Shown one piece after another: positions 11,732-21,806 of a stretch of 64,000 nucleotides of DNA. The translations under genes were made by a program, and so were the position numbers. Numbering within the stretch: the first letter of the stretch is position 1; each line of letters begins with the position of its first letter. Source of the DNA: Blastocladiella emersonii ATCC 22665 (lineage: Eukaryota > Blastocladiomycota > Blastocladiomycetes > Blastocladiales > Blastocladiaceae); NCBI GenBank assembly GCA_025594325.1, contig JANHCV010000002.1, forward strand, positions 1,984,001 to 2,048,000. The letters run 5' to 3'. The notes under the pieces were generated by a model. The model did not search any database. It saw only the letters and a program-made list of their open reading frames with translations, and was not told where the DNA came from.

Positions 11732-13081
11732 TCAGCCACACAGTGGGGGCGGTCGGAAAGGTCTATTGCCGTTCAGGTGGAAAGACAAATTGGCTTCGCC
11801 AGAAAGGTAGTGCTGGTACTGCTCGTTGCTGATGAGTCGAGCGTCAAAAAAGTCCTTGAGCAGCTGCTCGCCTGGGATCCCGCGCTTGCAGAAGATCGCG
11901 CCAACCACACGCTGTACGTAGGCAATGTTGGCCCAATCTCGAGACTCGTACTAGGACCGATCGTAGAGCTGGAAAACGAAAAGGAAGACTTCTGGGTCTG
12001 GATTGGTGCCAAGCGCATTAAAGACCCCGCTCTCGCCATGCGTCTTGGGGTCGATGGGGCGCCAGCTGTGTGCCACAAGCCAATCGTAGGTCCGCTGCAC
12101 TTGGCTAAGAGTGGGGGCGCGGCCATTTATCGAGCCGAGGGTGGGGAACAGCTTACAATTCTGGTCAGCCGCGTTCTTGATAAAGCGTGCACCGTTGAGG
12201 CAAAACGGCGGCTCGACAAGCAATGAGAGGACGTGGTCGTCCCACATGTGGGCGCCGACGCATGCGATCGTGTCTAAAAGAGTAGGCCATTGGGACTGGA
12301 CACCTGCGCCTGAACGAAGCTCGTGCGGATTGCTGTATGACGGCAGCCTCAGCGAATAAGTGCACCCAACCAACTTCCAAACATTGGGATACACCGGAGC
12401 GTGCAGTAAAATTGGCAGATGCTTGTGAAGCTCCCCGAGAAAGTGTTTGAGCAGGTCCAGCTCGCCAAAGATGGCAAGGAAGTAACACAGGATGGCAGAA
12501 AGCCCGATAGGCGACGGTTGGTGCTGAGGCCAAGTCAGGTGCGGATTGGCTTGCAATAGCCACTGGCGAGTCCCGTTGCCAAAAGTAAGTTGGAAGTGAC
12601 GGTCAATCTGGTCTGAAGGAGCAGAAGGCGCGAGCGTGCAGCCAGCGCGCTCCGCGACACGGGAAAGAAAGGTTGACGAAATGGGGAGAGGAAGGGTCAG
12701 TTGAGACTGGGAGGCCCGCAAAAGGTCAAGCAGTGCACCAAGTGCTTCGAAAACCCGGCCAAAAGTGCTTGGTTTGACCAAAGGAGTCTCCTGGTTCACA
12801 AAACAGATCATAGGAAGCTCCGGCACTGCATCGGGGTGTGTCGTAATCGCGTTTGCGGTCCACAAGATGCAAACTGGGGCACTGGACGCAGCGTCAGCGA
12901 GAGCGCGAGAGGCTGCAGGTATAGCGGCGCGCATTTGAGCGAGCTGGAGGATAGTCCCGCCCAGCGGCACATAAAGCAAGTGGGCCAGATAGTTCAAGTA
13001 CACACGCGCACGCTGGCCCAACCGCGAGAGACGCGTCGGGCAATCACGCGAGCGCGCCGGCGGCGCCACACTTCCAGTCAC
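11732..13081 (-). pseudogene. S1: unknown alpha-helical (solenoid-like) protein, nonsense codon and lost start
   Basis: A continuous frame of about 450 codons is broken once by TAG at 11951-11953. The sense clearly continues beyond it (YESRDWANIAYVQRV) to a TGA at 11732-11734. No ATG precedes the conserved start region; the first in-frame ATG is near 12937. It is related to S2: the pairs LRLATPRAVAPAAS/LQLAQMRAAIPAAS and MWDHTCFRLL/MWDDHVLSLL align in order. The protein is Leu- and Ala-rich and mostly helical. I recognise no domain. It sits between A2 and A3 in the same orientation. Confidence 0.6.
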
Positions 13082-14050
13082 CGCCGGCGGACTGCCTCGC
13101 CGCAGGGTCGCACGCTCACCTCAAGCGAGCGTCTCCGCTCCCTCTGGTTTTGTTCTAGATCGCTGCTACTATTAGCCGTCATTATACACCCTTTCCTCCC
13201 TTCTGCGTCTACCTCCTTCGCCGTGTCCATCACCGTCTCTGTCATCTCCTCAGCCTTCCGTGCATCGTGCTCAACCTTCCTCTCGCACCCTGCACCTGTA
13301 CGCTTTAACTCAGATTAGGTTGCATGGAGTCGTCTTCATTCATTGCGTGTTTGTGGGTGAATTGGGTTCATGGGTGGTGGGGGGAAAACGACTGGTGCGG
13401 GTGCGAGATCATGATGGAGCTCGGGGGCTTGCCGCTGTCGAGGAGCATCAGCTGAGGTCGCGTGAATGGCGCATCACGTAAGGCAAGATTGCTCACTTGC
13501 TTGCCAGTGAGGCGAAGAGCGACGAGTATGAAACCTCAAGCGAGCTAACGGACGCTTTAGAAGCGGTGGGCGTGCTTGCCTTCATCCCCGCACCGCTCCC
13601 ATCAGGTCAAGTCAATCGACCCTTGCTCGTCCTTGCTTCAACTACCACAAGCTGCGGCGGCACTCATGAGCCCAACGCATCACTGTTGAGCTCGATCCAG
13701 ATCGCAGCGAGGTGCAAGTTTCGCGACTTGGTCCGCATTTCTCGCGGTACGAGTCTGACGCTCTTTCGATCGTCATGAATCGCTCGTAAAATACGCCAAG
13801 CCGCCGCGACAAGGGTCGCCTCGCCGCCTGCCAGCATGACGCACTCAAGACCGCGCAGTAGAAGGTTGTCCTCGCCGTTCTTGACTAGGTTCATCGCCAT
13901 CGGGTGCCACTAATGTGCCTCTAATGCGAAACTTCCCTGTCAAACTACATCAGATCACCGTCATGTACTGTTTCGGCGTTGGGCTTGCGCTCAGCAACTT
14001 GCCTTGATATATATGTTTCAACCCGTTCCGCAATCCGCTTGTGTTCACCG
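13082..14050. other. Intergenic between S1 and A3, one small unsupported frame
   Basis: The part nearest S1 is pyrimidine-rich. A minus-strand frame of 78 codons with a true ATG (13900-13664, MAMNLVKNGEDN...) has plausible amino-acid composition and may be a gene remnant. It shows no recognisable family and I do not call it a gene. Confidence 0.4.
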
Positions 14051-15526
14051 TCATAGCACGTCGGAGCGCGCGTCAGCAGCCATCAACTTGGTGAGCAGCA
14101 CGTCCCACCCATCAGCGGATCCATCGCAGCGGGCGAACACCAAGTGGAGCGGCTTGTGACCGCGAATCTGCTTGCGTACCACTTTTGAGAACTCGGGCGT
14201 CGCGCGCAGCGCTTCGAGGATCACGGCAACGAAAGCGTCCCCGCGCGAGTTGGCGCAGCAGAGGGCGAAGTAGGCGCCATTGCGCGACGCGTCGGCCGCC
14301 GTCGCGTCGTTGGAGATGGGGCAGCCGGGGACCGGCACATGCGGGTATTGAGGGAGAGTAAGCAGGGCGTCAAACTCGGTGACGAGCGCACGGACAAGGT
14401 CCAGCGAACCGTGGTTGAGAACGCAAGTAAGGTACGACTGCGACTCGGACCCGCCTCGAGTCTCCTCGTCAGTTCCAGTCTTGAGCATGTGCGCACACTG
14501 GTGTCCAGTGGCGACGCCACGCGCACGGAAGACCGGAACGAGCATACGCACAAGGTTGACACGGTTTAAGTCGACAGCAACATCAAGCGCGGTTGGGGCG
14601 GACTCAGGCTCTAGCTACCCGGGGAACTTGATACGCACAAGCGGGATCGAGGTCGCGAGAAGGCGCTGGATGACTAGCGGGTTGCCACGCTGAACGGCAA
14701 GTGTAAGCAGGTCGTCCCCGCCAAACCACGCGTCGCAGTACCGTGGGGAAGCTGGGCCGTATCCTTAAGCAACGCACACTCAGTAAGCAGGTACTCGAGG
14801 ACGTCAGGCGCATTGTGTTCCACGGCGAGAGCATACAGGACAGCAGCCGTGCGCCTGTAAGCAAAGACTTCATCGGGAAGGAGCCGCGCGCCGAGCTCGA
14901 CGAGGACGCGAAGCGCGACGCGGAGTGCAATGGCCGAGTGGACGAGAAAGCGCTTCAGCTCCGTCTTGGGATTGACGACCGGGTGGTTGGCAAGCACCAC
15001 AGCACGATCCGCGTGGCGCGTGGTGATGAGGACGCGCGTTGCCGCGCAGAGCAGCAACGTGCAGGGCTACTGTCGAGCGTGGGTCGATGGAAGGATCCCG
15101 CATGCGCGACGCGCGCGCCGGGCTCGCGCTCGCGGCCAAGAGAAGGCGCGCGGCCTCGAAGTGGTCGTTGCGCATGGCGTGGACAAGTGGCGCCACCGCG
15201 TTTGGTAGTCCGACGGGCCGCGTGTTGGTCTTGCAGCCCATGGCGAGCAGCGCGCGGAGCATGTCGAGATTGCCAGACGCTGCAAATCGGCTGAGCTTGT
15301 GGACACGCTCCTCTGTCGTGACGTAGATCTTGTCGCAGGGAAGCGCGTCGACGGCGGCGGGGATCACTTGAGATGCGCTGCGCAGAGCGGTACAGTCTTT
15401 GGCATCAAGGTACCGCAAGCAGAGCGGGCGCCAGACGAGCGTGACACGCGTGAGATCAGCAAGCGTGGCGGTCGTGGCCGGCCGTTACGCCAAGTGTAGA
15501 TCGGCTCGCTGTGCTGCCGCATTCAT
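14051..15526 (-). pseudogene. A3: degraded F-box-like/ankyrin array gene
   Basis: The F-box-like region (VTLVWRPLCLRYLDAKDC) and the first repeats are readable from about 15480. A TAA lies upstream at 15485-15487, between the only in-frame ATG (15526) and this region. Frameshifts near 15,000 and 14,690 and a TAG near 14,612 break the middle. The last recognisable piece (FRARGVATGHQCAHM through ADARSD) stops at 14051, with no exon 2 and no donor site. It is the most decayed copy of the left array and is 3'-truncated. Confidence 0.8.
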
Positions 15527-15664
15527 TTGATTTATGTTGATCTGAAGTAAAGAGGGTTGAGGAGAGAGAAGGCGGACCGGCTGGGGCCCGTTTTCTCTGC
15601 CGAGCGCCAATCGTTGCCGCCGACCAACGGCCACCGGGTCGTTCAACACGAAATTCGTTTCAGG

Positions 15665-15770
15665 CTTGCAGGCGTTCACCCCGTTTTGCAGGCAGCTCCC
15701 CACAGCTTTGCAGGCACCCCCGCCGCTTTGCAGGCAGCCCCGCCGCTTTGCAGGCCGCCGCGCTCCTTTG
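15665..15770. repeat. Degenerate tandem repeat, about 20-bp unit (CTTTGCAGGC...)
   Basis: CTTTGCAGGC or TTTTGCAGGC recurs five times at roughly 20-25 bp intervals, separated by C-rich spacers. Confidence 0.75.
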
Positions 15771-17893
15771 AGAGCTTCCCCGCCGCTTCGCAGCCAAGGG
15801 CCGCCGGCTGCAGACCACCTCCCCACCACCCTGCCCCTCGAACCCCCGCTCCCCGATCCCTCCGCATCACACACAGCGCTCTAATGCGAATTTATCGTCA
15901 TGTAACCACTGCAACAACTTGAAGCTTTGACTGAGCGCGCTCCCGGGCGGCGGCGTCGAGCCAGGCGCCAACACTGGCCCTGCCCTGCGTCCTACCCGCG
16001 CGCGAGCAGTCCTTCGCGACCCGCTCAGCCGCGCAGCCCGGCGCGCAGCCCCGCGCGAGACCGCCGCCCTGGCCAACGCGGGCGCCCCGTGCGGCGTGCG
16101 GCACGGCCTTGAGCACGCTGTTCGCGGCGGCACCGCATGCAACGTCGCCATGGCCCTGGCGGGCGCCGCCAACCTCGCCCTGAACGGCGTTTGATCGCTC
16201 ACGATCGACGCTCACTGCCCCGAGCTGCTCGCGCTCAGCATGTGAGCCCGGCGGCTTGCACGATCTACGAGCGGCGCAGCGTTGGCCGAGACGGCGCGCA
16301 GTCGGGGCGCGGCTTTTCGCGACCCGCGCTCGCTCGCCGCGGCGACGGTGAGCAGCTGAGAGGAGCGCCGGGCGCACGGCTGGAACGTGACGGAGCGGAG
16401 GCGGCGCGTAGCGCAGGGCGAGGTCAGCTCGAGCGGACCGACACAGAGAGGAGCGGCCGGGCCGGGCTTGCAGCAGCAGTGCGGGCGCGCACTCGCGCCG
16501 ACGCAAAGTCCCGAAAAGCACAGGGAGCGGGCGTGCTCGAAGTGACAGGCGCGTCACGTTTTGTGGCCTCCGCCCTTCGGCGATCACCGCGGCCTGGCGG
16601 CGGGCAAGCCACCCAGCCGCCAAACAAAGGGCGAGCGCCGCCGCCCGCCCCCGCTCTCTCCCCCGCCCGCCGCCCCCTCCTCACCACAACCACACGCACC
16701 AACGACATGCTTGGCAACACCGACGCCGTCGCGCGGCCCACACTGCACCGGCGCGCGCCGTGAACCTCTGCCTGCCTCTGGTCCGCCGCCGCCGCCGCCT
16801 CGCTCGCCCCTCGCTCGCCCCTCGCTCGCCCCTTGCCCACCTCCCTCCACCATCATGTTTGCAACCTCCCAGCCACCGCAGTACCCTCGCTCCCTACGCC
16901 AAACCGTCGCTCCCCGAATCCTCACGGCCGCCGCCGCTCCCCTTCGCCGCGACACTCTCGCTCCGCGCTACCCGTTCCACTCGTCACGGCTCGATCTCCC
17001 TCGACTACGCTGTCTGCGCACCTACTTGGTGCTCCGCTGACGCTGGTTGATGTCGCCCTCGCCGTCGCCAACTCGCTCGTCGCCCCGTCCCGTCAACCGC
17101 CGTGCCGATCCTGACCCGTCTCGTCTCGTCTCGCTGTGTAGTGCCCGCACGAACCTCGCTCACCAAGCCCGGCCACCGTCATCGCGCCCACCCGCTGGCC
17201 TCCTTCGAATCGACTAGTCGGGCTCGCACGCGGCCGCCGTCCGGTCCTCCTCGCCGCCGCCACCCGCCGCCGAGTCCCGGCCCGACCACCGTGTCCCGGT
17301 CGATCTCTCTCGCGGCAACGGTCTGCACACCTCTCACCAGGTCTCCCACGCGGCTTGTCTCTGACTCGTCGCGCCCCGCCTGCACCGTGTAGTCGGCTTC
17401 CGCGTGAACTCGCTCGCGCGCGCAAGGTCAACCGCGACAAGTACATGCATCTTCAAGCAGGCGACGGCCATGGCCACGGTACGCGCCCCGCGGCTTTTGC
17501 TTACCCGCGACAAGTCACTCACTCGCCTATTCCTCGTAGCGCTGATGATGCTGTACCCAAGCGCGCATCTCCCAAGCGCTGCAACTGTATGCCCAAGCTG
17601 ACCTCCAAGAATTCCCATGGTCACGGCCGCGTGCACGCGCCGGCTCGCTGATCGATGGCGGCCAAGCACGGTGTACTTCGGCCCTCTCGAATCGGCCGCG
17701 ACATGACGCGGTCGTTGCCCTCCTACCATCTCCCGCCCTCGATGTGCCTGATGATCAATACATTTTGTTCCTCCCTATATCTTTCTCGTGGACCCTAAGC
17801 GAAGCTGGAGCGTGAGCTGGCGAACCTATATTGAATTTTTCCTGGGCGTTTTGAAGGCGATAACAGCGTTTATAACCTTTAAAAGCGTGCGCA

Positions 17894-17985
17894 GACTTCA
17901 AAGGCGGGGGAGTGCTTTTGAAGGCGGCGGGGTGCTTTTGAAGGCTGGTGGCTGCCTTCAACGGCTCGACATGGCTTTTGAAAGC
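17894..17985. repeat. Degenerate tandem repeat (GTGCTTTTGAAGGCGGCGG)
   Basis: Repeated GGCTTTTGAA or TGCTTTTGAAGGC units are separated by G-rich spacers. The unit loosely resembles the reverse complement of the tract at 15,665 (AAGCGGCGGGG against AAGGCGGCGGGG). Confidence 0.65.
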
Positions 17986-18368
17986 ACCGCTTGCCTGCGG
18001 TGCCTTAATCGCCTTCAAAACGACCAAAAAAAATCGTGATGTTCTCAACTCTTTGCTCGACTCCTCAAGCTGCCAGCCGGGACTCACGGCCGTTCCCGCT
18101 CAGTGACGCAGATCCGCGCAAGGAACTTGGAGCATATGCCATTGCTCAACGAGCACGACGCGTGACAAAGTCGGAAGGACGCGTGAGCCAGCGCGTGAGC
18201 TGATCGCATCACTGATCCGCTGGCGAGGCCCTGAGCGCGGCCTCGCACGTGCGCGCTTCTCTCTCTCACCTTCCCAGACACGATCAAGGGTAGATACATG
18301 AAGCTAGGATTACATTATGATGGTATGGTACACGCGAACATCAGAGAAGGAGGCGAGGGAGGGCGAGC

Positions 18369-19124
18369 TTACTGCGCGGCGCCAGCATCGTTGTTGGCAT
18401 CGCCCGCGTTGTTGTTGTTGCCGTTCGCGTTACCGTTGTTGTTCGCGTTATCGTTGCCGTTGTCGTTGTTCCCGTTGCCGTTGTTGCGCTCCATCATGAC
18501 AGGCACGCACCCGCCAAACGGCCCCGCCGCGGCGGGGTTGCGGCAGCGGACGATGCACGCGTTCCCGTCAGCGCCGCCCGTGCACTGGGCGTTCTGCGGG
18601 ATCATGACGGTGAGCGGCTGCGGCGTCTTGTTGGTGCGGCCGTTGAGCCCGCGGCGACCCGGCAAGTTCTGCGTGACCTGGATGCGCTGGAAGTCGCGGC
18701 CCGAGGCCGACTGCGACAGCTCGCACGTGTATGGCCCCGCGCCGTCGGCGTTGACCTGGTGCACAGTCAGCGTCAGGGGCTGGCCGGGCGCGATCATGGG
18801 GAGGCCGCCCATCTGCTGCTTGATGGCGGCCATGCCGCGCTGGATGTTGTTGTTGCCGCCGGCGATGGTGCGGCCGCACGGACCCGACCGGCCCGACCGG
18901 ATGTCGCGGTCACGGATGATGGACGAGTCGCGCTGGAACGGGTTGGCGCGGGTGCCCGTGCGCGGCGTGTTGTCGAGCACGCCGATCGCCTTGCCCTGGA
19001 TGTTGTTGAGGCCCTTGGCGCCGACGATGGCGCCGTGCGCGTGGACCGAGGTGATGGCGGGCGAGAGCGCGGCCAGCGCGACGATGAGCGAGACGAGGAG
19101 GGCGAGCGAGGACGAGGTCTGCAT
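18369..19124 (-). CDS. Egh16-like secreted protein, left copy
   Basis: This 251-residue protein has a signal peptide of about 29 residues. Cleavage after VHA would give a mature start HGAIVGAKG. The body carries the Egh16-like (DUF3129) features: TLTVHQVNADGAGPYTC, a Cys near SGPCGR, CTGGADGNACIVRCRN and AGPFGGCVPV. The tail (about 40 residues) is almost only Asn, Gly, Asp and Ala. Egh16-like proteins are known from fungi as secreted proteins expressed during host infection, and their biochemical role is unsettled. It is single-exon, with TATAAG about 170 bp upstream. It reads outward from the core and is predicted to be identical to the right copy. Confidence 0.85.
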   Translation of the reverse strand: MQTSSSLALLVSLIVALAALSPAITSVHAHGAIVGAKGLNNIQGKAIGVLDNTPRTGTRANPFQRDSSIIRDRDIRSGRSGPCGRTIAGGNNNIQRGMAAIKQQMGGLPMIAPGQPLTLTVHQVNADGAGPYTCELSQSASGRDFQRIQVTQNLPGRRGLNGRTNKTPQPLTVMIPQNAQCTGGADGNACIVRCRNPAAAGPFGGCVPVMMERNNGNGNNDNGNDNANNNGNANGNNNNAGDANNDAGAAQ

Positions 19125-19289
19125 CTTGATTTGTCGTGGAGAGAGGGCGTGTGTATGTGCAGGGACGGCCGGCGTCTTGGTGATGGTTGATGGAACAAGG
19201 AGCGCTGCTCGCTTGAGGTCTTTGAGTGTAGAAGGAGGATGTTGAGGGTGATGAGCGGAACGAAGGGATGGGCAGGGACACGCTCCCGT

Positions 19290-19295
19290 CTTATA
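19290..19295 (-). promoter_or_regulatory. TATA box, left Egh16-like gene
   Basis: TATAAG on the minus strand, mirrored exactly in the right arm. A pyrimidine- and A/C-rich leader follows before the ATG. Confidence 0.55.
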
Positions 19296-20145
19296 CTCCT
19301 CGTCGGTCCTCCCCCGTCGCGACCATGGTCGTCAGCAACCGCTGCGCACGCCCGCGCCCCACGCAGTCGCCGTGGCGACGACCCAAGCGTAGCCGCATCG
19401 CGTCGCAACGACTAGCTGAAACTGAGGACAAGAGCCACGCGCGCGAAACAGTTTCATGGCGGCGGCGCGACGCAGTGGAACCGTCGTGGAAGGCCGCGCC
19501 GCACCGCGCCACTCATGGGCACAGGCAGTCGGGTGCGGGGGGAGTGCAAAAGCGGGCGGTCGGCGAGGTGGCGCAGCGCGCTGCGCGAGCTGAGCCACGC
19601 CGACCAGCCGGGGCGCAGCGTCGCGGATCCATGGCCGAGCGGGCGCAGCGGCCTTGCCAAGTGCTACGCCCAGCCGTGGCGAGCCGACTCGAGTCGAGAG
19701 AGAGCCACCCGTTGTCTTCGACGCGTGAGCGACGTGAAGCGGTGGGGGAGGCGGGGGCGATGCGCGCCGCGCGATGGTCGCGCTGCGATCATCGGCGATG
19801 CTCGAGCGACGTCATCCTCTGCTGAGTCGCGATGCGCATCACGGCATAGGTGGATGTGAACGTCGCGCGGGGCGACGTGACGCGTCGGGTCACCGAGATA
19901 GGCGATGCCCGAGCAACGTCGCAAGCTTCTTCAAACCGGGCTGCATGTAGACGTGAAGGTCAGGATACTGGATGGACCATGCGCGCAAGGAGCGCGAGTC
20001 AGGACGGCGACCGAGATTGAGGTAATATCATGTATCAATCAAGAACGCGAGCCGGTTTGCGGGCGAGGGTAAACTCGACGGGCTCATAGTAGTAGACAAA
20101 GGAAGGGAGAAGAACGAGCGAAAGACGAATATGACGCGAGAGCGC

Positions 20146-21448
20146 TTAGCAGCACTTGCCCGCGGGCTTAGCCTCCTCGCCCGAGGTCGGGGTGATGTTG
20201 ATGGTGTCCTTGGTCGGGGCGATCCCGGACGAGTTCTCCTCGAGCTGGCGCTTGGAGACGATCTTGTAGATCTCGGTGAGGATCTTCTGGAAGGCGAGCT
20301 CGACGTTGGTGGAGTCGAGGGCCGACGTCTCGATGAAGGAGAGGCCGTTGTCGGCGGCAAACTGCTTGGCCTCGTCCGTGGGCACGGCGCGCAGGTGGCG
20401 GAGATCCGACTTGTTGCCGACGAGCATGATGACGATGTTGGAGTCGGCGTGGTCGCGCAGCTCCTTGAGCCACCGGTTCACGTTCTCGTACGTCTGGTGC
20501 TTGGCAATGTCGTAGACGAGCAGGGCGCCGACGGCACCGCGGTAGTAGGCCGACGTGATGGCGCGGTACCGCTCCTGGCCGGCGGTATCCCAGATCTGCG
20601 CCTTGATGGTCTTGCCGTCGACCTGGATCGAGCGGGTCGCAAACTCGACGCCGATGGTCGACTTGGACTCGAGGTTGAACTCGTTGCGGGTGAAGCGCGA
20701 AAGCAGGTTCGACTTACCGACGCCCGAGTCACCGATCAGCACAACTAGGGGGCGGGGTCGAGGGTGTGAGTGATGCGTCGCGAGGCGGCGCGGCGGCGGC
20801 GCGGGGCCAGAGGACGACAGTGGACGGTCAGAGGGGAGCACACGAGCACACGCTTGCGTCGCGTATGCGCGAGGGCATGTCGCGAACCCCGGTGGGCCCA
20901 CGCACACGCACACGCTGAGTCGAGGTGCCGATGCGGGGTCGCAGGGTGGCGCGGGCGCAGGGGCGCAGCATGGGAACCGGGCGCGCAAATGAAGGGGTGC
21001 CCGACTTGGCTCCACCTGCGCGCCGGGCCGCGTGGGCGACGGGGGACGCGTGTCGGTCGCGGCGCCGAGCAGCGGGTGTGGCGATCGAGTTCACGGCCCT
21101 CGAGACGGGCGGTGGCGTCACCCCATACGACCGAGGGCGAGGCCGGACGCCATGAGCGACGCGGGCGAGCGTGCGAGTGGTACGGGGTTGCATGGTTGTC
21201 GATACATGGTGTCGTCGTCGCCGGGGCGCGCATACGTGGTGGGTCGGCGTCGGGTGGCGCGGTTGCCGAGACCGTTGCGCCGTCGCGCCGGTGCTGCTGC
21301 GCACAACAACGCGTCTCTGAATCGTGGGTGTGCTCTGCTCCATCCATCTCGTGTCCTCCTGCCCGCCCACGCGCACGCGAGAGCAGGACGAGTGGCGCGG
21401 CGGCAGCGTACCCTTGAAGAGGAAGTCGTACTCGTCGTCCTTGGACAT
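20146..21448 (-). CDS. YPT31: Rab GTPase of the Rab11/Ypt31 family
   Basis: Exon 1 (21448-21412) encodes [12 protein letters not shown], and exon 2 (20744-20146) completes a 211-residue protein. The intron (21411-20745, 667 bp, GTACGC...TAG) is ten times longer than others in the window. All G-box motifs are present: GDSGVGKS, the effector T in STIGVEF, WDTAGQE, NKSD and ETSAL. The C-terminus KCC is the geranylgeranylation signal. Sequences such as [22 protein letters not shown] and [12 protein letters not shown] place it in Rab11/Ypt31, which acts at the trans-Golgi and recycling endosomes in exocytic traffic. The long first intron may hold regulatory sequence. Confidence 0.95.
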
Positions 21449-21806
21449 GTTGGCGGGGGGTTGTGGGATGGGTTTGCGGGGAGTAGCGGCGGCTGTACAA
21501 GCTACGTGGATGCTGGGCAGCCGATGCAGCGGGAGAGATGAAGAGCGCGGCGGGCGGGCGCGGCAGGGGAGGCGAGAGGGATCGTGGCGTCGGGCGGGCA
21601 GCAGCCGGGCGGCGTCGGCGGCGGCGGCGTCACTCCTCCAGAGGCGACCGCGTGGCCCACGCGCGCGAGGGCCCGAAAGGGTGGCTTTCCGCCCTCGCGT
21701 GACCCCCACGTGCGCGTGTACCGCTGGTTTCATCGTGTCTCGCACCCGCGTCTCACGCTCGCTTTTAGACAAACACGGACAGATGATCTATGGAATGGAA
21801 TGCACA

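Larger units (their letters stand above)
15527..18287. other. Long GC-rich gap without a confident gene
   Basis: Two minisatellite-like tracts (15,665-15,770 and 17,894-17,985) flank about 2 kb of very GC-rich DNA. A 61-codon frame from ATG 16855 follows a C/T-rich leader. A segment at 17,477-17,537 starts GTACGC and ends CGTAG with the intron length typical of this genome, so an unrecognised spliced gene is possible. I cannot join exons into a convincing product. Confidence 0.4.
18367..19867. repeat. Left arm of the 1.5-kb inverted repeat
   Basis: Positions map to the right arm as x to 51131-x. Frames on several phases translate identically in both arms, which means the nucleotides are the same across the Egh16-like CDS and about 740 bp upstream. 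Identity ends 2 bp after the stop codon. Beyond it the 3' flanks (to about 18,288 and 32,845) are still alignable but full of changes. On the core side similarity drops after 19,867. Confidence 0.95.

Noticed and set aside
16137..17651. Several overlapping 60-200-codon frames in the GC-rich gap
   Set aside because: Pro/Arg/Ser-rich frames open on many phases at once, as expected from composition; none has a recognisable motif.
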